A stretch of 64,000 nucleotides of DNA from Haloterrigena alkaliphila (GTDB lineage Archaea; Halobacteriota; Halobacteria; Halobacteriales; Natrialbaceae): NCBI RefSeq assembly GCF_017352155.2, contig NZ_CP071462.1, positions 3,596,001 through 3,660,000 of the forward strand, in the 5' to 3' direction. Position numbers and translations under genes: made by a program. This document shows positions 43,707-53,700 of this stretch, piece by piece. The notes under the pieces are model-generated. The model did no database searches and was not told the DNA's origin. It was given only the letters and a program-made list of their open reading frames with translations. Numbering within the stretch: position 1 is the stretch's first letter; each line of letters opens with the position of its first letter.

Positions 43707-44240
43707 GTGACCGACGAGACGGAGTCCCGCCACGACCGCATCCGACACCATCCGACCCCGGGGCCGGGTAACTCGCTCGCCGACTGGACCCGCGCGCGTA
43801 ACCCGCTCCGCGTCGCGATTTCCTACGTCGTCGTCTGGCTGATTCGGATCTCGCCGAGCCTGCGACTCAAGCGCTGGCTGTTGCGCCGACTCGGTGCCAC
43901 CGTCGGCCCCGGCGTCTCCTGGGGGCTCGAGGCCACGCCGGACGTCTTCTGGCCGGAGTTGATCACCGTCGAGCGCGAGGCGATCGTCGGCTACGACGCG
44001 ACGATCCTCTGTCACGAGTTCCTCTCCGACGAGTATCGCACGGGCGAGGTCCGTATCGGCGAGCGGGCGATGATCGGCGCCGGCGCGATCGTGCTCCCGG
44101 GCGTCGAAATCGGGGCGAACGCCCGCGTCGCCGCGAACTCGCTCGTGACCCGAGACGTCCCGCCGGATACGACGGTCGCCGGCGTCCCGGCCGAACCGAT
44201 GGGGACGGACGACGGCGAGACGGCTTCCGACGACTCCTGA
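43707..44240 (+). CDS. Hexapeptide-repeat acyltransferase
   Basis: A 177-residue left-handed beta-helix acyltransferase of the maltose/galactoside O-acetyltransferase type. The N-terminus has an amphipathic/hydrophobic part (LRVAISYVVVWLIRISPSLR), then RRLGATVGPGVSWGLEATPD, ATILCHEFLSDEYRTGEVRI and the repeats GERAMIGAGAIVLPGVEIGA. It ends GVPAEPM, the typical last coil. GTG 43707 is the start. It would transfer an acyl group to a sugar or similar acceptor; substrate unknown. Confidence 0.82.
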   Translation: MTDETESRHDRIRHHPTPGPGNSLADWTRARNPLRVAISYVVVWLIRISPSLRLKRWLLRRLGATVGPGVSWGLEATPDVFWPELITVEREAIVGYDATILCHEFLSDEYRTGEVRIGERAMIGAGAIVLPGVEIGANARVAANSLVTRDVPPDTTVAGVPAEPMGTDDGETASDDS

Positions 44241-44292
44241 GACGGCTTAGAAAGGCGATCGACGATCAATTCGAAGGGGGTTCCGGGCCGGA

Positions 44293-45462
44293 CTACAGCG
44301 ACGGCCAGGACTTGCGGGCGACGTTCCAGGAGGTGATCGTCGCGATCCAGCGGGCGGCGATCAGCTTCTTCAGGTTCTGCGCCGGGAAGCCGCCGAAGGT
44401 ATCGACGGGGAGGGACATGCCGAAGGCCGGCTTGACCTCGTGGGCGACGGCCTTCTCGCCGACGGAGACGACGGTCCCCTTGTCCTCGAACTCCCAGGTC
44501 TTCAGCGGCCGGTTCTCGATGGCGCGAGCGATGTTCTCGCCGACGACGTCCGCGGCCTGCCAGGCGGCCTGGGCGGTCGGCGGCGCGGGCTGGTCGCCCT
44601 GATCGACGATCGCCGAGTCGCCGATGGCGAAGACGCGCTCGTCGGAGGTCTGGAAGTTGGCTTCCGTGTTGACGCGATTGTGTTCCTTGTCGAGTTCGGC
44701 CTCGTCGAGCGCGTCCCGACCGGTGATCCCGCCGGTCCAGACGAGCACGTCGTGCTCGAGGGGTTCACCCTCGTCGAACTCGATGACGTCCTCCTTCGCT
44801 TCGGTGATCGGGTCGTCCGTGTGGATCTGGACGCCGGCGTCCTCGAGCAGGTCGCGCAGCGCCTGCTGGATTTCGGGGTCGTTGCCGGGGAAAATCTCCT
44901 CGAGCGCTTCGACGAGGTGGATCTCGAGGGGTGCGCGGTGTTCGTCGCGGAACTCCGCGATCTCGCCGGCGGTCTGGATGCCCGAGAGGCCGGCGCCGCC
45001 GATGACGACCTGTGCGGGTTCGCCGCGGGTCGCCTCCTGGCTGGCCTCTTTGATGGCGTCGTGGATCTCGAGGGCGTCGTCGAGGCTCTTCAGGGTCAGC
45101 GAGTGCTCCTCGAGTCCGGGGATGCCGTAGTAGGCGGTCTGGCTGCCCAGCGCGACGAGGACGTAGTCGTAGTCGACGTCCTCGTTGTCGGCGAGTTCGA
45201 CGACCTGCTCGTCGACGTCGAGGCCGACGACCTCGTCCTGAACGAATCGGGTCGACTGGTCCGCGATATCGTCGACGGGGAACGTGATGTCCGAGCGGAC
45301 CTCCGGGTCGCGAATCACGCGGTGGGACTCGTGTAGAACCAGATGGTAGTCGACGTCTGCGATCCATGTCAGCCGCGCGTTACCCCCGAGCTCCGACTGG
45401 AGCTTGTTGACCGCGCCAGCACCGGCGTAACCGGCACCGAGCACGACGACGTTCTCAGTCAT
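44293..45462 (-). CDS. Type II NADH dehydrogenase-like flavoprotein
   Basis: A 389-residue FAD/NAD(P)-binding oxidoreductase of the NDH-2 family, which oxidises NADH and reduces quinone without pumping protons. The FAD dinucleotide motif is at the start (VVVLGAGYAGAGAVNKLQ), the second motif is VVIGGAGLSGIQTAGEIAEF, and VFAIGDSAIVDQGD is the C-terminal FAD-binding signature. The C-terminal amphipathic end (KKLIAARWIATITSWNVARK) may touch the membrane. ATG 45462 is chosen; ATG 45513 would add 17 residues that do not belong to the fold. It faces arginase with 135 bases between them. Confidence 0.87.
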   Translation of the reverse strand: MTENVVVLGAGYAGAGAVNKLQSELGGNARLTWIADVDYHLVLHESHRVIRDPEVRSDITFPVDDIADQSTRFVQDEVVGLDVDEQVVELADNEDVDYDYVLVALGSQTAYYGIPGLEEHSLTLKSLDDALEIHDAIKEASQEATRGEPAQVVIGGAGLSGIQTAGEIAEFRDEHRAPLEIHLVEALEEIFPGNDPEIQQALRDLLEDAGVQIHTDDPITEAKEDVIEFDEGEPLEHDVLVWTGGITGRDALDEAELDKEHNRVNTEANFQTSDERVFAIGDSAIVDQGDQPAPPTAQAAWQAADVVGENIARAIENRPLKTWEFEDKGTVVSVGEKAVAHEVKPAFGMSLPVDTFGGFPAQNLKKLIAARWIATITSWNVARKSWPSL

Positions 45463-45597
45463 ATTCCCTAGTCCGAAACCCTCCGATACAAAGGTGTTGG
45501 AACGATCATGCACGTGTTAGGTATTCTCACACGACGTATCTCGGGAATAGTACTGTCGCCCTCGTGATGATTGTGGAGCGACGGGGGATCGTGGAAT

Positions 45598-46518
45598 TCA
45601 GAGGATTCGCTTGCCGAACGCGCTCGCCGTGAGTTCGGCCGCGATCGTCGCCGTCTCGTTCCCCTCGTCGAGGATCGGGTTCACCTCGACGACGTCCATC
45701 GATCGCACCACGTCGTCGGCCTCGTGGCGTTCGGAGACGGTCTCGAGCGCGGCGTGGGCCTCGCGGTAGGTGACGCCGCCGCGGACGGGCGTCCCGACGC
45801 CGGGTGCGGTTCTGGGGTCGACCCAGTCGAGGTCGAGGCTGACGTGAACACCGTCGGTACCGTCGGTCGCGACGTCGAGGGCGTCCGCGACCACGGCGGT
45901 CATCCCGCGTTCGTCGATGTCGGCCATCGTGTACGCCGTCATCTCGCTCTCGCGGAGGAGTTCCCGCTCGCGGTCGTCGATGCTCCGCAGTCCGACGTAG
46001 GCGATCGACTCCTCGCGGACGCGGGGCGCGTGGGCCCACGGCATCTCGCCGAACGCACCGCGACCGAGCGCCGCGGCCAGGGGCATCCCGTGGACGTTCC
46101 CGCTCGGGGACGTCTCGGGCGTGTTCAGGTCCGCGTGGGCGTCGAACCAGACGGCGCCGAGGTCGGCCGCCCGGGCCGCACCGTGCATCGACCCGATCGC
46201 GACCGAGTGGTCGCCGCCCAGCACGAGGGGGAACTCGCCGTCTTCGAGGGTCGCCGCGACTCGATCGCTCAGTCGCGTGCACACGTCTTCGACCTCGCGG
46301 AGGAACTTCGCCGTCCCCTCGCTGGGCTGGCTCGCGTCGGGGTCGCGTTCCTCGGCCCGTGGGATCGAGAGATCGCCCGCGTCGACGGGATCGACCCCCG
46401 AATCCGACAGGCGGTCTGCCAGTTCCGCGTACCGAATGGCCGACGGTCCCATATCGACGCCGCGCCGATCCGCGCCGAGGTCCATCGGCGCACCGATGAT
46501 TCTGACTGTCTTGCTCAT
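45598..46518 (-). CDS. rocF: Arginase family ureohydrolase
   Basis: A 306-residue arginase-type enzyme (arginine to ornithine plus urea). It shows the four manganese-binding motifs: LVLGGDHSVAIGSMHG, AVWFDAHADLNTPETSPSG, VHVSLDLDWVDPRTAPGVGT and VVEVNPILDEGNETA. MSKTVRIIGAPMDLGADRRG is typical of arginase rather than agmatinase, but the substrate is inferred. I chose ATG 46518 over ATG 46524, as the MSK start matches relatives. It is divergent from the DtxR-family gene, 85 bases apart. Confidence 0.85.
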   Translation of the reverse strand: MSKTVRIIGAPMDLGADRRGVDMGPSAIRYAELADRLSDSGVDPVDAGDLSIPRAEERDPDASQPSEGTAKFLREVEDVCTRLSDRVAATLEDGEFPLVLGGDHSVAIGSMHGAARAADLGAVWFDAHADLNTPETSPSGNVHGMPLAAALGRGAFGEMPWAHAPRVREESIAYVGLRSIDDRERELLRESEMTAYTMADIDERGMTAVVADALDVATDGTDGVHVSLDLDWVDPRTAPGVGTPVRGGVTYREAHAALETVSERHEADDVVRSMDVVEVNPILDEGNETATIAAELTASAFGKRIL

Positions 46519-46571
46519 GGTCACCCTTCGATGTGGCCCGATTTGACCGTGGCGATCGAGACGGCGACAGC

Positions 46572-46593
46572 TTTAGGGGTAGATGGGTCTAAA
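46572..46593. promoter_or_regulatory. Candidate metal-regulator palindrome
   Basis: The sequence tttaggggtagatgggtctaaa has 5-bp inverted ends (tttag and ctaaa) around a 12-base centre. It lies just before the second ATG (46604) of the DtxR-family gene, where an autoregulatory operator would be expected. The match to the known haloarchaeal DtxR-type sites (as I recall, TTAGG-type half-sites) is partial. Confidence 0.4.
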
Positions 46594-46603
46594 CTCGCGG
46601 ACG

Positions 46604-47284
46604 ATGATGCTGAGCGACGTGATGGAGGACTATCTCAAGGCGATCTACCAGCTCCAGCGCGAGAGCGACGATCGTATCAAGACCTCCGCCATCGCGTCGG
46701 AGCTGGACGTCACGTCGCCGACCGTGACCAGCATGCTCGACAAACTCGAGGACCGGGGGCTGGTCGACCGCGAGAAGTACAAGGGCGTCACCCTGACCGA
46801 CGAGGGCGAGACCGTCGCCCTGGAGGTGATCCGCCACCACCGCCTGCTCGAGGCCTACCTGACCGAACACCTCGACTACGACTGGGCGGAGGTCCACGAG
46901 GAAGCCGATCGGCTCGAACACCACATCAGCGAGGACTTCGAAGCCCGCGTCGCGGCCGCACTGGGCGAACCGACGGTCGACCCCCACGGCTCGCCGATCC
47001 CCGGCGCCGACCTCGAGCCGCCCGAGCGACCCGACGGCAACGACGTCACCGAGTTCGCGGAAGGCGACGTCGTGGTCGTCGAGGAGGTCGCCGACCGGGA
47101 CGCCGACGTGCTCTCGTATCTCGCCGAGCACGGCGTCCGACCCGGCGTCGAACTCGAAATCGTCGAGGTCGCCCCCTTCGGCATGGTCACGGCCCGCTCG
47201 AGCGATCACGACGGTACCGTTTCGCTTCCCGAGTCCGTGGCCCACCACGTCCGCGTGGCGGAACCGCCGGAAGTAGAACAGTAA
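46604..47284 (+). CDS. DtxR/SirR-family metal-dependent regulator
   Basis: A 226-residue regulator. The N-terminal wHTH (LSDVMEDYLKAIYQLQRESD, IASELDVTSPTVTSMLDKLE, DREKYKGVTLTDEGETVAL) is followed by the metal-binding and dimer domain (RHHRLLEAYLTEHLDYDWAE, EADRLEHHISEDFE, His/Glu/Asp-rich) and a C-terminal FeoA/SH3-like domain (about 150-225). It should repress iron or manganese uptake when metal is bound. I prefer ATG 46604 because the upstream palindrome (46572-46593) overlaps the alternative ATG 46583. It is divergent from the arginase gene. Confidence 0.88.
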   Translation: MMLSDVMEDYLKAIYQLQRESDDRIKTSAIASELDVTSPTVTSMLDKLEDRGLVDREKYKGVTLTDEGETVALEVIRHHRLLEAYLTEHLDYDWAEVHEEADRLEHHISEDFEARVAAALGEPTVDPHGSPIPGADLEPPERPDGNDVTEFAEGDVVVVEEVADRDADVLSYLAEHGVRPGVELEIVEVAPFGMVTARSSDHDGTVSLPESVAHHVRVAEPPEVEQ

Positions 47285-47609
47285 CTGCCTCGAGTAGCGA
47301 CGCAACGACTGACCGAGAGGGGTGGCTACGCGTCGCACCGATCGAGTGGCGCCTTCGTCGACAACGCAGCCGTTTCGCAGCCGCTGAGTCGTCGGTGATG
47401 CCGACGCGAGGCCGTCCTCGTCGCCGCCGTGCTCGAGGGTCGGATCGACTCGTGGTAGCAATCCACACGAGACCAGCGCGACCGAGCGCGGGTCGGGGAC
47501 GATCATCGAAACAAAACGACTTACTACAACCGGTCCAAACGTCGAAATCCTCGCAAAACGGCCCGGCTCACCCGTCGGGTTTAAGGAAATCAATTACGAA
47601 CAATTCAGT
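47285..47609. other. Intergenic region with a TATA box for the next gene
   Basis: About 325 bases without a credible gene. At 47577-47586 ggtttaagg forms a TATA-like box about 25-30 bases before ATG 47610, suggesting a leaderless transcript for the Rrf2-annotated regulator. No repeat or RNA gene is seen. Confidence 0.5.
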
Positions 47610-48143
47610 ATGTCATCCATCGAACTCACCCCCAGTCAGAAGAAGATCCTGCGCGCGTTGACGAATCTCCACAAGGAGTCCGAGGCCGCGATCAAAGGAG
47701 AGGACATCGCCGAACAGGTCGACCGTAATCCGGGAACGATCCGTAACCAGATGCAGAGTCTCAAAGCCCTGCAACTGGTAGAAGGTGTACCGGGACCCAA
47801 AGGCGGCTACAAACCGACCGCAGCGGCCTACGAGGCCCTCGAGATCCAGCAGATGGACGATCCCGCCTCCGTCCCCCTCGAGCACGAGGGCCAGGCCGTC
47901 GAGGACATCATCGTCGAGGAGATCGACCTCTCGAGCGTCCACCACCCCGAACTCTGCCGGGCCGAAATCCACATGCAGGGTTCGATGGGCGAGATCCACG
48001 AGGACGACTCGGTCATCGTCGGTCCGACGCCGCTGTCGAAACTCGTCATCGAGGGCCGCGTCGACGGCAAAGACGATACGAACAACATCCTCATCCTGCG
48101 CATCGACGACATGATCGCGCCCGCCGAAGAGCCGGCCCACTGA
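47610..48143 (+). CDS. Rrf2-annotated wHTH regulator of haloarchaea
   Basis: A 177-residue regulator of a family conserved in haloarchaea and often labelled Rrf2-like. The N-terminal wHTH reads LTPSQKKILRALTNLHKESE, then EDIAEQVDRNPGTIRNQMQS and LVEGVPGPKGGYKPTAAAYE. The C-terminal part holds a conserved block, EEIDLSSVHHPELCRAEIHM, which may be a ligand domain (RIDDMIAPAEEPAH at the end). It has none of the cysteines expected of an Fe-S Rrf2 protein except a single Cys. Targets unknown. Confidence 0.85.
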   Translation: MSSIELTPSQKKILRALTNLHKESEAAIKGEDIAEQVDRNPGTIRNQMQSLKALQLVEGVPGPKGGYKPTAAAYEALEIQQMDDPASVPLEHEGQAVEDIIVEEIDLSSVHHPELCRAEIHMQGSMGEIHEDDSVIVGPTPLSKLVIEGRVDGKDDTNNILILRIDDMIAPAEEPAH

Positions 48144-48325
48144 TCGACGCTACCGATTTCGGTCGTTTCTGCGCTGCGTAATTCCTCTCGCTGCACGTCC
48201 CGGCGCCAGCGACGCTCACAGATAACCGACGCCAACGGCGACGCGAGTAACTCGCCCGACGAGCCGTCGACTCGTCGTCGGAGTGACGCCGCCGGCGGCG
48301 TCCGATCAGAGGAAGTGGGCGCCGA

Positions 48326-50800
48326 TCAGTTCTCCCCGGCGTCGGCCGCCGCGGCCGCCGGGATGTCGTCGACGCTCGCGACCGCGTCGTCGTCGTCGAC
48401 GTCCATGACGATGACGCCCATCGTGTTGCGGCCCACCTCCGAGATCTCGTCGACGCGCGTGCGAACGATCTGCCCGCGCTCGCTCATCATGACGAGCTGG
48501 TCGTCGTCGTCGACGGCCTTGACGGCCGTCACGGGGCCGTTGCGCTCGCCCGTCTTGATGTCGATCAGCCCCTTGCCGTACCGCGACTGGGTGCGATACT
48601 CCGAGAGGCGGGTTCGCTTCCCGTAGCCGTTCCGAGTCACGGTCAACAGCGCCTGGCCGTCGTCCTCGTCGGTCGCGACGAGGCCGGCGACCGCGTCGTC
48701 CTCCTGCAGTTTGATCCCGTTGACGCCGCGGGCGTTGCGGCCCATCGCGCGAACCTCGTCCTCGTCGAACCGAATCGTCATGCCGCCTTCGGTGGCGATG
48801 ACGAGGTCCTGCGTGCCGTCGGTGACCTCGACGTCGACGAGTTCGTCGTCCTCCTCGAGGTCGGCGGCGATGATCCCCGTCGTACGGATGTTCTCGAAGT
48901 CCTCGCCGGCGGTCCGCTTGACGTAGCCGTTGCGGGTAGCCATCGTCACGAACTCGTCGTCGCCGAAGGCGTCGGTGTCGACGATGGCGGTGATGTCCTC
49001 TCCGGGATCGAGGTCGAGGATGTTGACCGCGGATTTCCCGCGCGCCGTCCGGCCCATCTCGGGGATCTCGTAGGTCTTGAGCTGGTAGACCTGCCCCTGA
49101 TTCGTAAAGCAGAGCAGGTAGTCGTGGGTGTTCGCCCGGAACACCGTCGTCACGCGGTCGTCCTCTTTGACGTCCGCGCCGATGATGCCCTTACCGCCCC
49201 GACCCTGGGGGTCGAAGTCGTCGATGGGCATCCGCTTGACGTAGTCGTCCTCGGTCATGACCACGAACACCTCCTCCTCGGGGATGAGGTCCTCGTGGGT
49301 GACCGTCCCCTGATCCTCGACGATCGAGGTCCGGCGGTCGTCGCCGTACTCCTCCTCGATCTCACGGAGTTCGTCCTTGATGACAGACAGGAGTTCCGCC
49401 TCGCTCTCGAGGATGGTCGTCAGGCGCTCGATTTCGGCCTGGACCTCCTCGTACTCCGTCTCGATCTCGGCGGTCTCCATCGAGGTGAGGCTGCCCAACT
49501 GCATCCGGACGATGTGGTCGGCCTGATCCTGCGAGAAGTCGTAGGCCTCGCGAAGCGCGTCCTTCGCGGCCGACCGGTCCTCGCTGTTGCGGATCAGTTC
49601 GACGACGTCGTCGGCGTTCTCGACGGCGGTCAGTCGCCCCTCGAGGATGTGGGCGCGGTCCTCGGCTTCCGCGAGGTCGTACTCGCTGCGCCGCCGAACC
49701 ACTTCGCGGCGGTGGGCGATGTACTCCTCCAAGGTCTCCTTCAGCGAGAGCACCTGGGGCTGGCCGTCGACCAGCGCGAGGTTGATGACGCCGAACGTGC
49801 GCTCGAGGTGATTCTCGAGCAGGCGATTCTTGACGACCTCGGTGTTGGCGCCGCGTTTGAGTTCGACGACGATGCGGACGCCGTCGCGGTCGGACTCGTC
49901 GCGCAGGTCGCTGATGCCCTCGATCTCGCCCTCGTTGACGTCCTCGGCGATGCGCTCGACCAGTCGAGCCTTGTTCGCCTGGAAGGGCAGTTCGGTGATG
50001 ACGATTCGTTTGCGCCCGCTCTTCCACTCCTCGACCTCGAACTCGGCGCGCACGCGGAGGCGCCCGCGGCCGGTCTTGTAGGCCGAGTAGATGGCGTCGC
50101 GGCCGACGATGTTCGCGCCGGTGGGGAAGTCGGGGCCCTTGACGTGCTCCATCAGGTCCTCGACCGTCGCGTCGGGGTCGTCGATCAGTTCGATCGTGGC
50201 GTCGACGATCTCGCTCAGGTTGTGCGGCGGGATGTTGGTCGACATCCCGACCGCGATCCCCGAGGAGCCGTTCACGAGGAGGTTCGGGAACGCCGCCGGG
50301 AGCACGTCGGGCTCGCGCAGGCGGTCGTCGTAGTTCGCGGAGAAATCGACGGTGTCCTTGTCGATGTCCTCGAGCAGTTCCTCGGAGATCGAGGACATCC
50401 GGGCCTCGGTGTACCGCTGTGCCGCGGCCGGATCGCCGTCCATCGAGCCGAAGTTCCCCTGACCGTCCACGAGGGGATAGCGCATCGAGAAGTCCTGGGC
50501 CATCCGGACCAGGGTGTCGTAGATCGCGCTGTCGCCGTGGGGGTGGTAGTCACCCATCGTCTCCCCGACGATCGAGGAGGACTTCCGGTGGGACGAACCG
50601 CTGGTGACGCCCATCTCGTGCATCGCGTACAGGATGCGCCGGTGGACGGGCTTCAGGCCGTCCTCCACCCGCGGGAGGGCGCGACCCGCGATGACGGACA
50701 TCGCGTAGTCGATGTAGCTCTGCTCCATCTCGTCCTCGATACGGACGTTCTCTACCGCTCGAGCCTCTACGTCGGTCGGATCGGGTACGTCTGAACTCAT
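48326..50800 (-). CDS. gyrA: DNA gyrase subunit A
   Basis: An 824-residue GyrA. It has the quinolone-region motif and catalytic Tyr ([20 protein letters not shown]), the start [20 protein letters not shown], a coiled-coil gate, and the beta-pinwheel C-terminal domain. The GyrA box QGRGGKG near residue 535 identifies gyrase rather than topoisomerase IV. It ends in an acidic patch. ATG 50800 lies 21 bases after the gyrB stop, so gyrB-gyrA is one unit. Gyrase gives negative supercoiling; archaeal copies are thought to come from bacteria. Confidence 0.98.
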   Translation of the reverse strand: MSSDVPDPTDVEARAVENVRIEDEMEQSYIDYAMSVIAGRALPRVEDGLKPVHRRILYAMHEMGVTSGSSHRKSSSIVGETMGDYHPHGDSAIYDTLVRMAQDFSMRYPLVDGQGNFGSMDGDPAAAQRYTEARMSSISEELLEDIDKDTVDFSANYDDRLREPDVLPAAFPNLLVNGSSGIAVGMSTNIPPHNLSEIVDATIELIDDPDATVEDLMEHVKGPDFPTGANIVGRDAIYSAYKTGRGRLRVRAEFEVEEWKSGRKRIVITELPFQANKARLVERIAEDVNEGEIEGISDLRDESDRDGVRIVVELKRGANTEVVKNRLLENHLERTFGVINLALVDGQPQVLSLKETLEEYIAHRREVVRRRSEYDLAEAEDRAHILEGRLTAVENADDVVELIRNSEDRSAAKDALREAYDFSQDQADHIVRMQLGSLTSMETAEIETEYEEVQAEIERLTTILESEAELLSVIKDELREIEEEYGDDRRTSIVEDQGTVTHEDLIPEEEVFVVMTEDDYVKRMPIDDFDPQGRGGKGIIGADVKEDDRVTTVFRANTHDYLLCFTNQGQVYQLKTYEIPEMGRTARGKSAVNILDLDPGEDITAIVDTDAFGDDEFVTMATRNGYVKRTAGEDFENIRTTGIIAADLEEDDELVDVEVTDGTQDLVIATEGGMTIRFDEDEVRAMGRNARGVNGIKLQEDDAVAGLVATDEDDGQALLTVTRNGYGKRTRLSEYRTQSRYGKGLIDIKTGERNGPVTAVKAVDDDDQLVMMSERGQIVRTRVDEISEVGRNTMGVIVMDVDDDDAVASVDDIPAAAAADAGEN

Positions 50801-50821
50801 GTAGTCACCTCACCACGTCTC

Positions 50822-52753
50822 TCAAATGTCGATCCATTCGGCCTCCGGCGCGTGGTCCTTGATGAACTGCTTGCGCGGTTCGACGGCGTCGCCCATCAGG
50901 ACGGAGAACATCTTGTCCGCCGCGGCCGCGTCCTCGATCGTGATCTGCTTGAGGATGCGGTTCTCGGGGTCCATCGTCGTGTCCCAGAGCTGTTGGGGGT
51001 TCATCTCGCCCAGTCCCTTGAACCGCTGGACCTGCGTCGGATTGCCGTCGCACTGCTCTTCGACGATCTCGTCGCGTTCGGCCTCCGTCATCGCGTCGTA
51101 GGTCTCCCCGCGGTAGCGAATCCGGTAGAGCGGCGGCTGGGTCGCGTAGACGTACCCACCCTCGAGCAGCGGACGCATGTGTCGGTAGAAGAACGTCAAC
51201 AGGAGGGTCCGGATGTGGGCGCCGTCGACGTCGGCGTCGGTCGCCATGATGATCTTCTTGTAGCGGACGTCCTCGATGTCGAACTCGTCGCCGATCCCCG
51301 CGCCGATGGCGGTGATCATGTTCCGGATCTCGTCGTTCTCGAGGATCCGGTCCAGCCGATGCTTTTCGACGTTCAGGATCTTCCCCTTGATGGGGAGGAT
51401 CGCCTGGAAATCCGGATTCCGAGCCTGCTTCGCGCTGCCGCCCGCGGAGTCACCCTCCGCGATGAACAGTTCGGCCTCGTCGGGATCCTTGGTCTGGCAG
51501 TCCGCGAGTTTGCCCGGCAGCGACGTGGACTCGAGGGCGGACTTCCGCCGGGTCAGCTCCTCGGCCTTCTGGGCGGCCTTGCGGGCCTTCGCGGCCTCGA
51601 CGGCCTTCATCACGATCGCCTGGGCAGTGTCGGGGTGTTCCTCGAAGTAGGTTCCGAGCCCCTCGTGCATCGCGCTCTCGACGATTCCCCGAACTTCCGA
51701 GTTCCCGAGTTTCGTCTTCGTCTGGCCCTCGAACTGCGGGTCCGGGTGTTTGACCGAGATGACCGCAGTAAGGCCCTCGCGGATGTCCTCGCCCTTGAGG
51801 TTGTTCTCGAGGTCGTCGAGCATGTCGTTGTCCTTCGCGTAGTCGTTGACCGTCCGCGTCAGCGCGGTCTTGAACCCGGTGAGGTGGGTCCCGCCCTCGC
51901 GGGTGTTGATGTTGTTCGCGAAGGCGTGGATCGAGCCCTGCAGTTCCTCGGTGGCCTGCATCGCGACCTCGATCTGGATGTTCTGCTCCTCGTCCTCGAA
52001 GTAGATGACGTCGTCGTGCATCGCCGAGCGCGTCTCGTTGAGGTAGTCGACGAACTCGCGGATGCCGCCCTCGTACTCGTACGTATCTTCGACGAATTCG
52101 CCCTCGTCGTCCGCCTCGCGCTCGTCGCGCAGCGTGATGCGAACGCCCGAGTTGAGGAAGGCCAGTTCCCGGAGCCGGTTCGAGAGCGTCGAGAAGGAGA
52201 ACTCGTCGCCCTCGAAGATGCCGGTATCTGGCCAGAACCGGACCTGCGTCCCGGTCTCCTCGTCGTCGTCCATATCGCGAACCCGTTCCATATCGCCGAC
52301 GGGTTCGCCCTCCTCGAACGCGTGGCGGAAGACGCCACCGTCGCGTTTGACCTCGGCCTCGAGTCGCTCGGAGAGGGCGTTGACGACCGAGACGCCGACG
52401 CCGTGGAGGCCGCCGGAGACCTGGTAGGACTTGTTGTCGAACTTGCCGCCGGCGTGGAGGACCGTCAGAATGACCTCGAGTGCGGGGCGGTCGTACTCGT
52501 CGTGCGTATCGACGGGGATGCCACGGCCGTCGTCCGCGACGCCCACCGACCCGTCCTCGTGGATCGTGACGGTGATATCGTCGCAGTAGCCGGCCAGTGC
52601 CTCGTCGATCGAGTTGTCCACCACCTCGTAGACCAGGTGATGAAGTCCTCGAGAATCCGTAGAGCCGATGTACATCGCCGGTCGCTTTCGCACAGCCTCC
52701 AGGCCCTCTAGGACCTGAATCTGTCCGGCGCCGTACTCGCTTTCCTGGGACAT
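50822..52753 (-). CDS. gyrB: DNA gyrase subunit B
   Basis: A 643-residue GyrB. The ATPase motifs are EVVDNSIDEALAGYCDDITV, DDGRGIPVDTHDEYDRP and SGGLHGVGVSVVNALS; the TOPRIM motifs are LFIAEGDSAGGSAKQARNPD and ATDADVDGAHIRTLLLTFFY. I chose ATG 52753 (MSQESEYGAGQ); the open frame extends 15 codons upstream through a TATA-like stretch and is not coding. It is the target of novobiocin, used as a haloarchaeal selection marker. Confidence 0.98.
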   Translation of the reverse strand: MSQESEYGAGQIQVLEGLEAVRKRPAMYIGSTDSRGLHHLVYEVVDNSIDEALAGYCDDITVTIHEDGSVGVADDGRGIPVDTHDEYDRPALEVILTVLHAGGKFDNKSYQVSGGLHGVGVSVVNALSERLEAEVKRDGGVFRHAFEEGEPVGDMERVRDMDDDEETGTQVRFWPDTGIFEGDEFSFSTLSNRLRELAFLNSGVRITLRDEREADDEGEFVEDTYEYEGGIREFVDYLNETRSAMHDDVIYFEDEEQNIQIEVAMQATEELQGSIHAFANNINTREGGTHLTGFKTALTRTVNDYAKDNDMLDDLENNLKGEDIREGLTAVISVKHPDPQFEGQTKTKLGNSEVRGIVESAMHEGLGTYFEEHPDTAQAIVMKAVEAAKARKAAQKAEELTRRKSALESTSLPGKLADCQTKDPDEAELFIAEGDSAGGSAKQARNPDFQAILPIKGKILNVEKHRLDRILENDEIRNMITAIGAGIGDEFDIEDVRYKKIIMATDADVDGAHIRTLLLTFFYRHMRPLLEGGYVYATQPPLYRIRYRGETYDAMTEAERDEIVEEQCDGNPTQVQRFKGLGEMNPQQLWDTTMDPENRILKQITIEDAAAADKMFSVLMGDAVEPRKQFIKDHAPEAEWIDI

Positions 52754-52786
52754 GTAAAACCTGCTTTCGGATAGCCGCCGGCCCCT

Positions 52787-52795
52787 AATAAAAGT
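52787..52795 (-). promoter_or_regulatory. TATA-like box of gyrB
   Basis: The minus strand reads cttttatta at 52787-52795, about 35 bases before ATG 52753. It is the only AT-rich box in the spacer and fits the start chosen for gyrB. Confidence 0.5.
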
Positions 52796-52899
52796 CACGT
52801 GTACGCGCTCGCGCGCGAGGCGCTTGCGCCGTCGCCGACCTCTGCATCCCCCGTCGCCGAACTCCGCATCTCGTCGTCATCACCGGAGCGACGACCCGC

Positions 52900-53700
52900 T
52901 CAGTAGTCTCCGAGCACGCCCAGCCGACGGGCGCGGCGCGTCGCGAACCGGAAGACGAGGTACCCCAGCCCCAGATAGCCGAGCGCCGTCCCGACGAGGA
53001 CCGCGAGCGCGACGGGATCGAACTCCCAGAGGCGAACGCCCTCGGTCATCGCCAGCTGGAGCATCGCGCTCCCCTGGACTAGCGGGAGCGCCGCCGTCCA
53101 CCACAGGTCGAACGCGGGCGCCGAGATCAGCCCGACGAACGCGAACCCGAGGAGGTTGACGACGCTGTCGATCCGCTTGTAGAGCACGCTCAGTCCGCCC
53201 ATCGCCAGGCCGAGCCCCAGCGCCGAGGTGATCGCGAGCGTCGCCACGGGGACGACGGTCGTGAGGTGAATGTCGAGTCGCGTCTCGGTCACCAGGAGCA
53301 TCACCGCGAGGACGACGGCGGAGGTGAGGAACGTCCGGAAGACGATCGCCACCGCCTTGGCGAGCACCACCGGGCCGAAGCCGAAGGGGGTGACGTAGTG
53401 GCGCTCGAGCGTCCCCCAGCTCGCTTCGGCCCGGACGTCGTTGACCAGCCCCGAGTAGGCGCCGGTCGACAGCGTCCACAGGAAGTAGCCGACGATCAGT
53501 CCCTCGAGGGAGTCCGCGATCGCCTGGCCCGCCAGCAGGGTGCCGCCGTAGAACAGCATGCCGAAGAACAGCAGGTTGATGAACAGCCTGAGGCCCGCGT
53601 TGACGGGATACCGGACCCAGATCAGGAGGTCGCGGTAGATCACGGCCCGCAGCAGGGTGACGTAACCGCCCGTCCGCCCGGACCGGAGATCGGCGCTCAC
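52900..53700 (-). CDS. ABC-2 type transporter permease
   Basis: A 266-residue membrane protein with about six hydrophobic segments in the ABC-2 permease pattern: start TLLRAVIYRDLLIWVRYPVN, GYFLWTLSTGAYSGLVNDVR, AEASWGTLERHYVTPFGFGP. It would form the channel of an ATP-driven exporter (drug, polysaccharide or lipid type). Its start overlaps the stop of the ATPase gene by 4 bases. Substrate unknown. Confidence 0.88.
   Translation of the reverse strand: MSADLRSGRTGGYVTLLRAVIYRDLLIWVRYPVNAGLRLFINLLFFGMLFYGGTLLAGQAIADSLEGLIVGYFLWTLSTGAYSGLVNDVRAEASWGTLERHYVTPFGFGPVVLAKAVAIVFRTFLTSAVVLAVMLLVTETRLDIHLTTVVPVATLAITSALGLGLAMGGLSVLYKRIDSVVNLLGFAFVGLISAPAFDLWWTAALPLVQGSAMLQLAMTEGVRLWEFDPVALAVLVGTALGYLGLGYLVFRFATRRARRLGVLGDY

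Noticed and set aside
45571-47661. A 696-codon plus-strand frame
   Set aside because: It crosses arginase on the other strand and the DtxR-family gene in another frame; it has no conserved motifs.
49124-50794. A 556-codon plus-strand frame
   Set aside because: It is the antisense shadow of gyrA.
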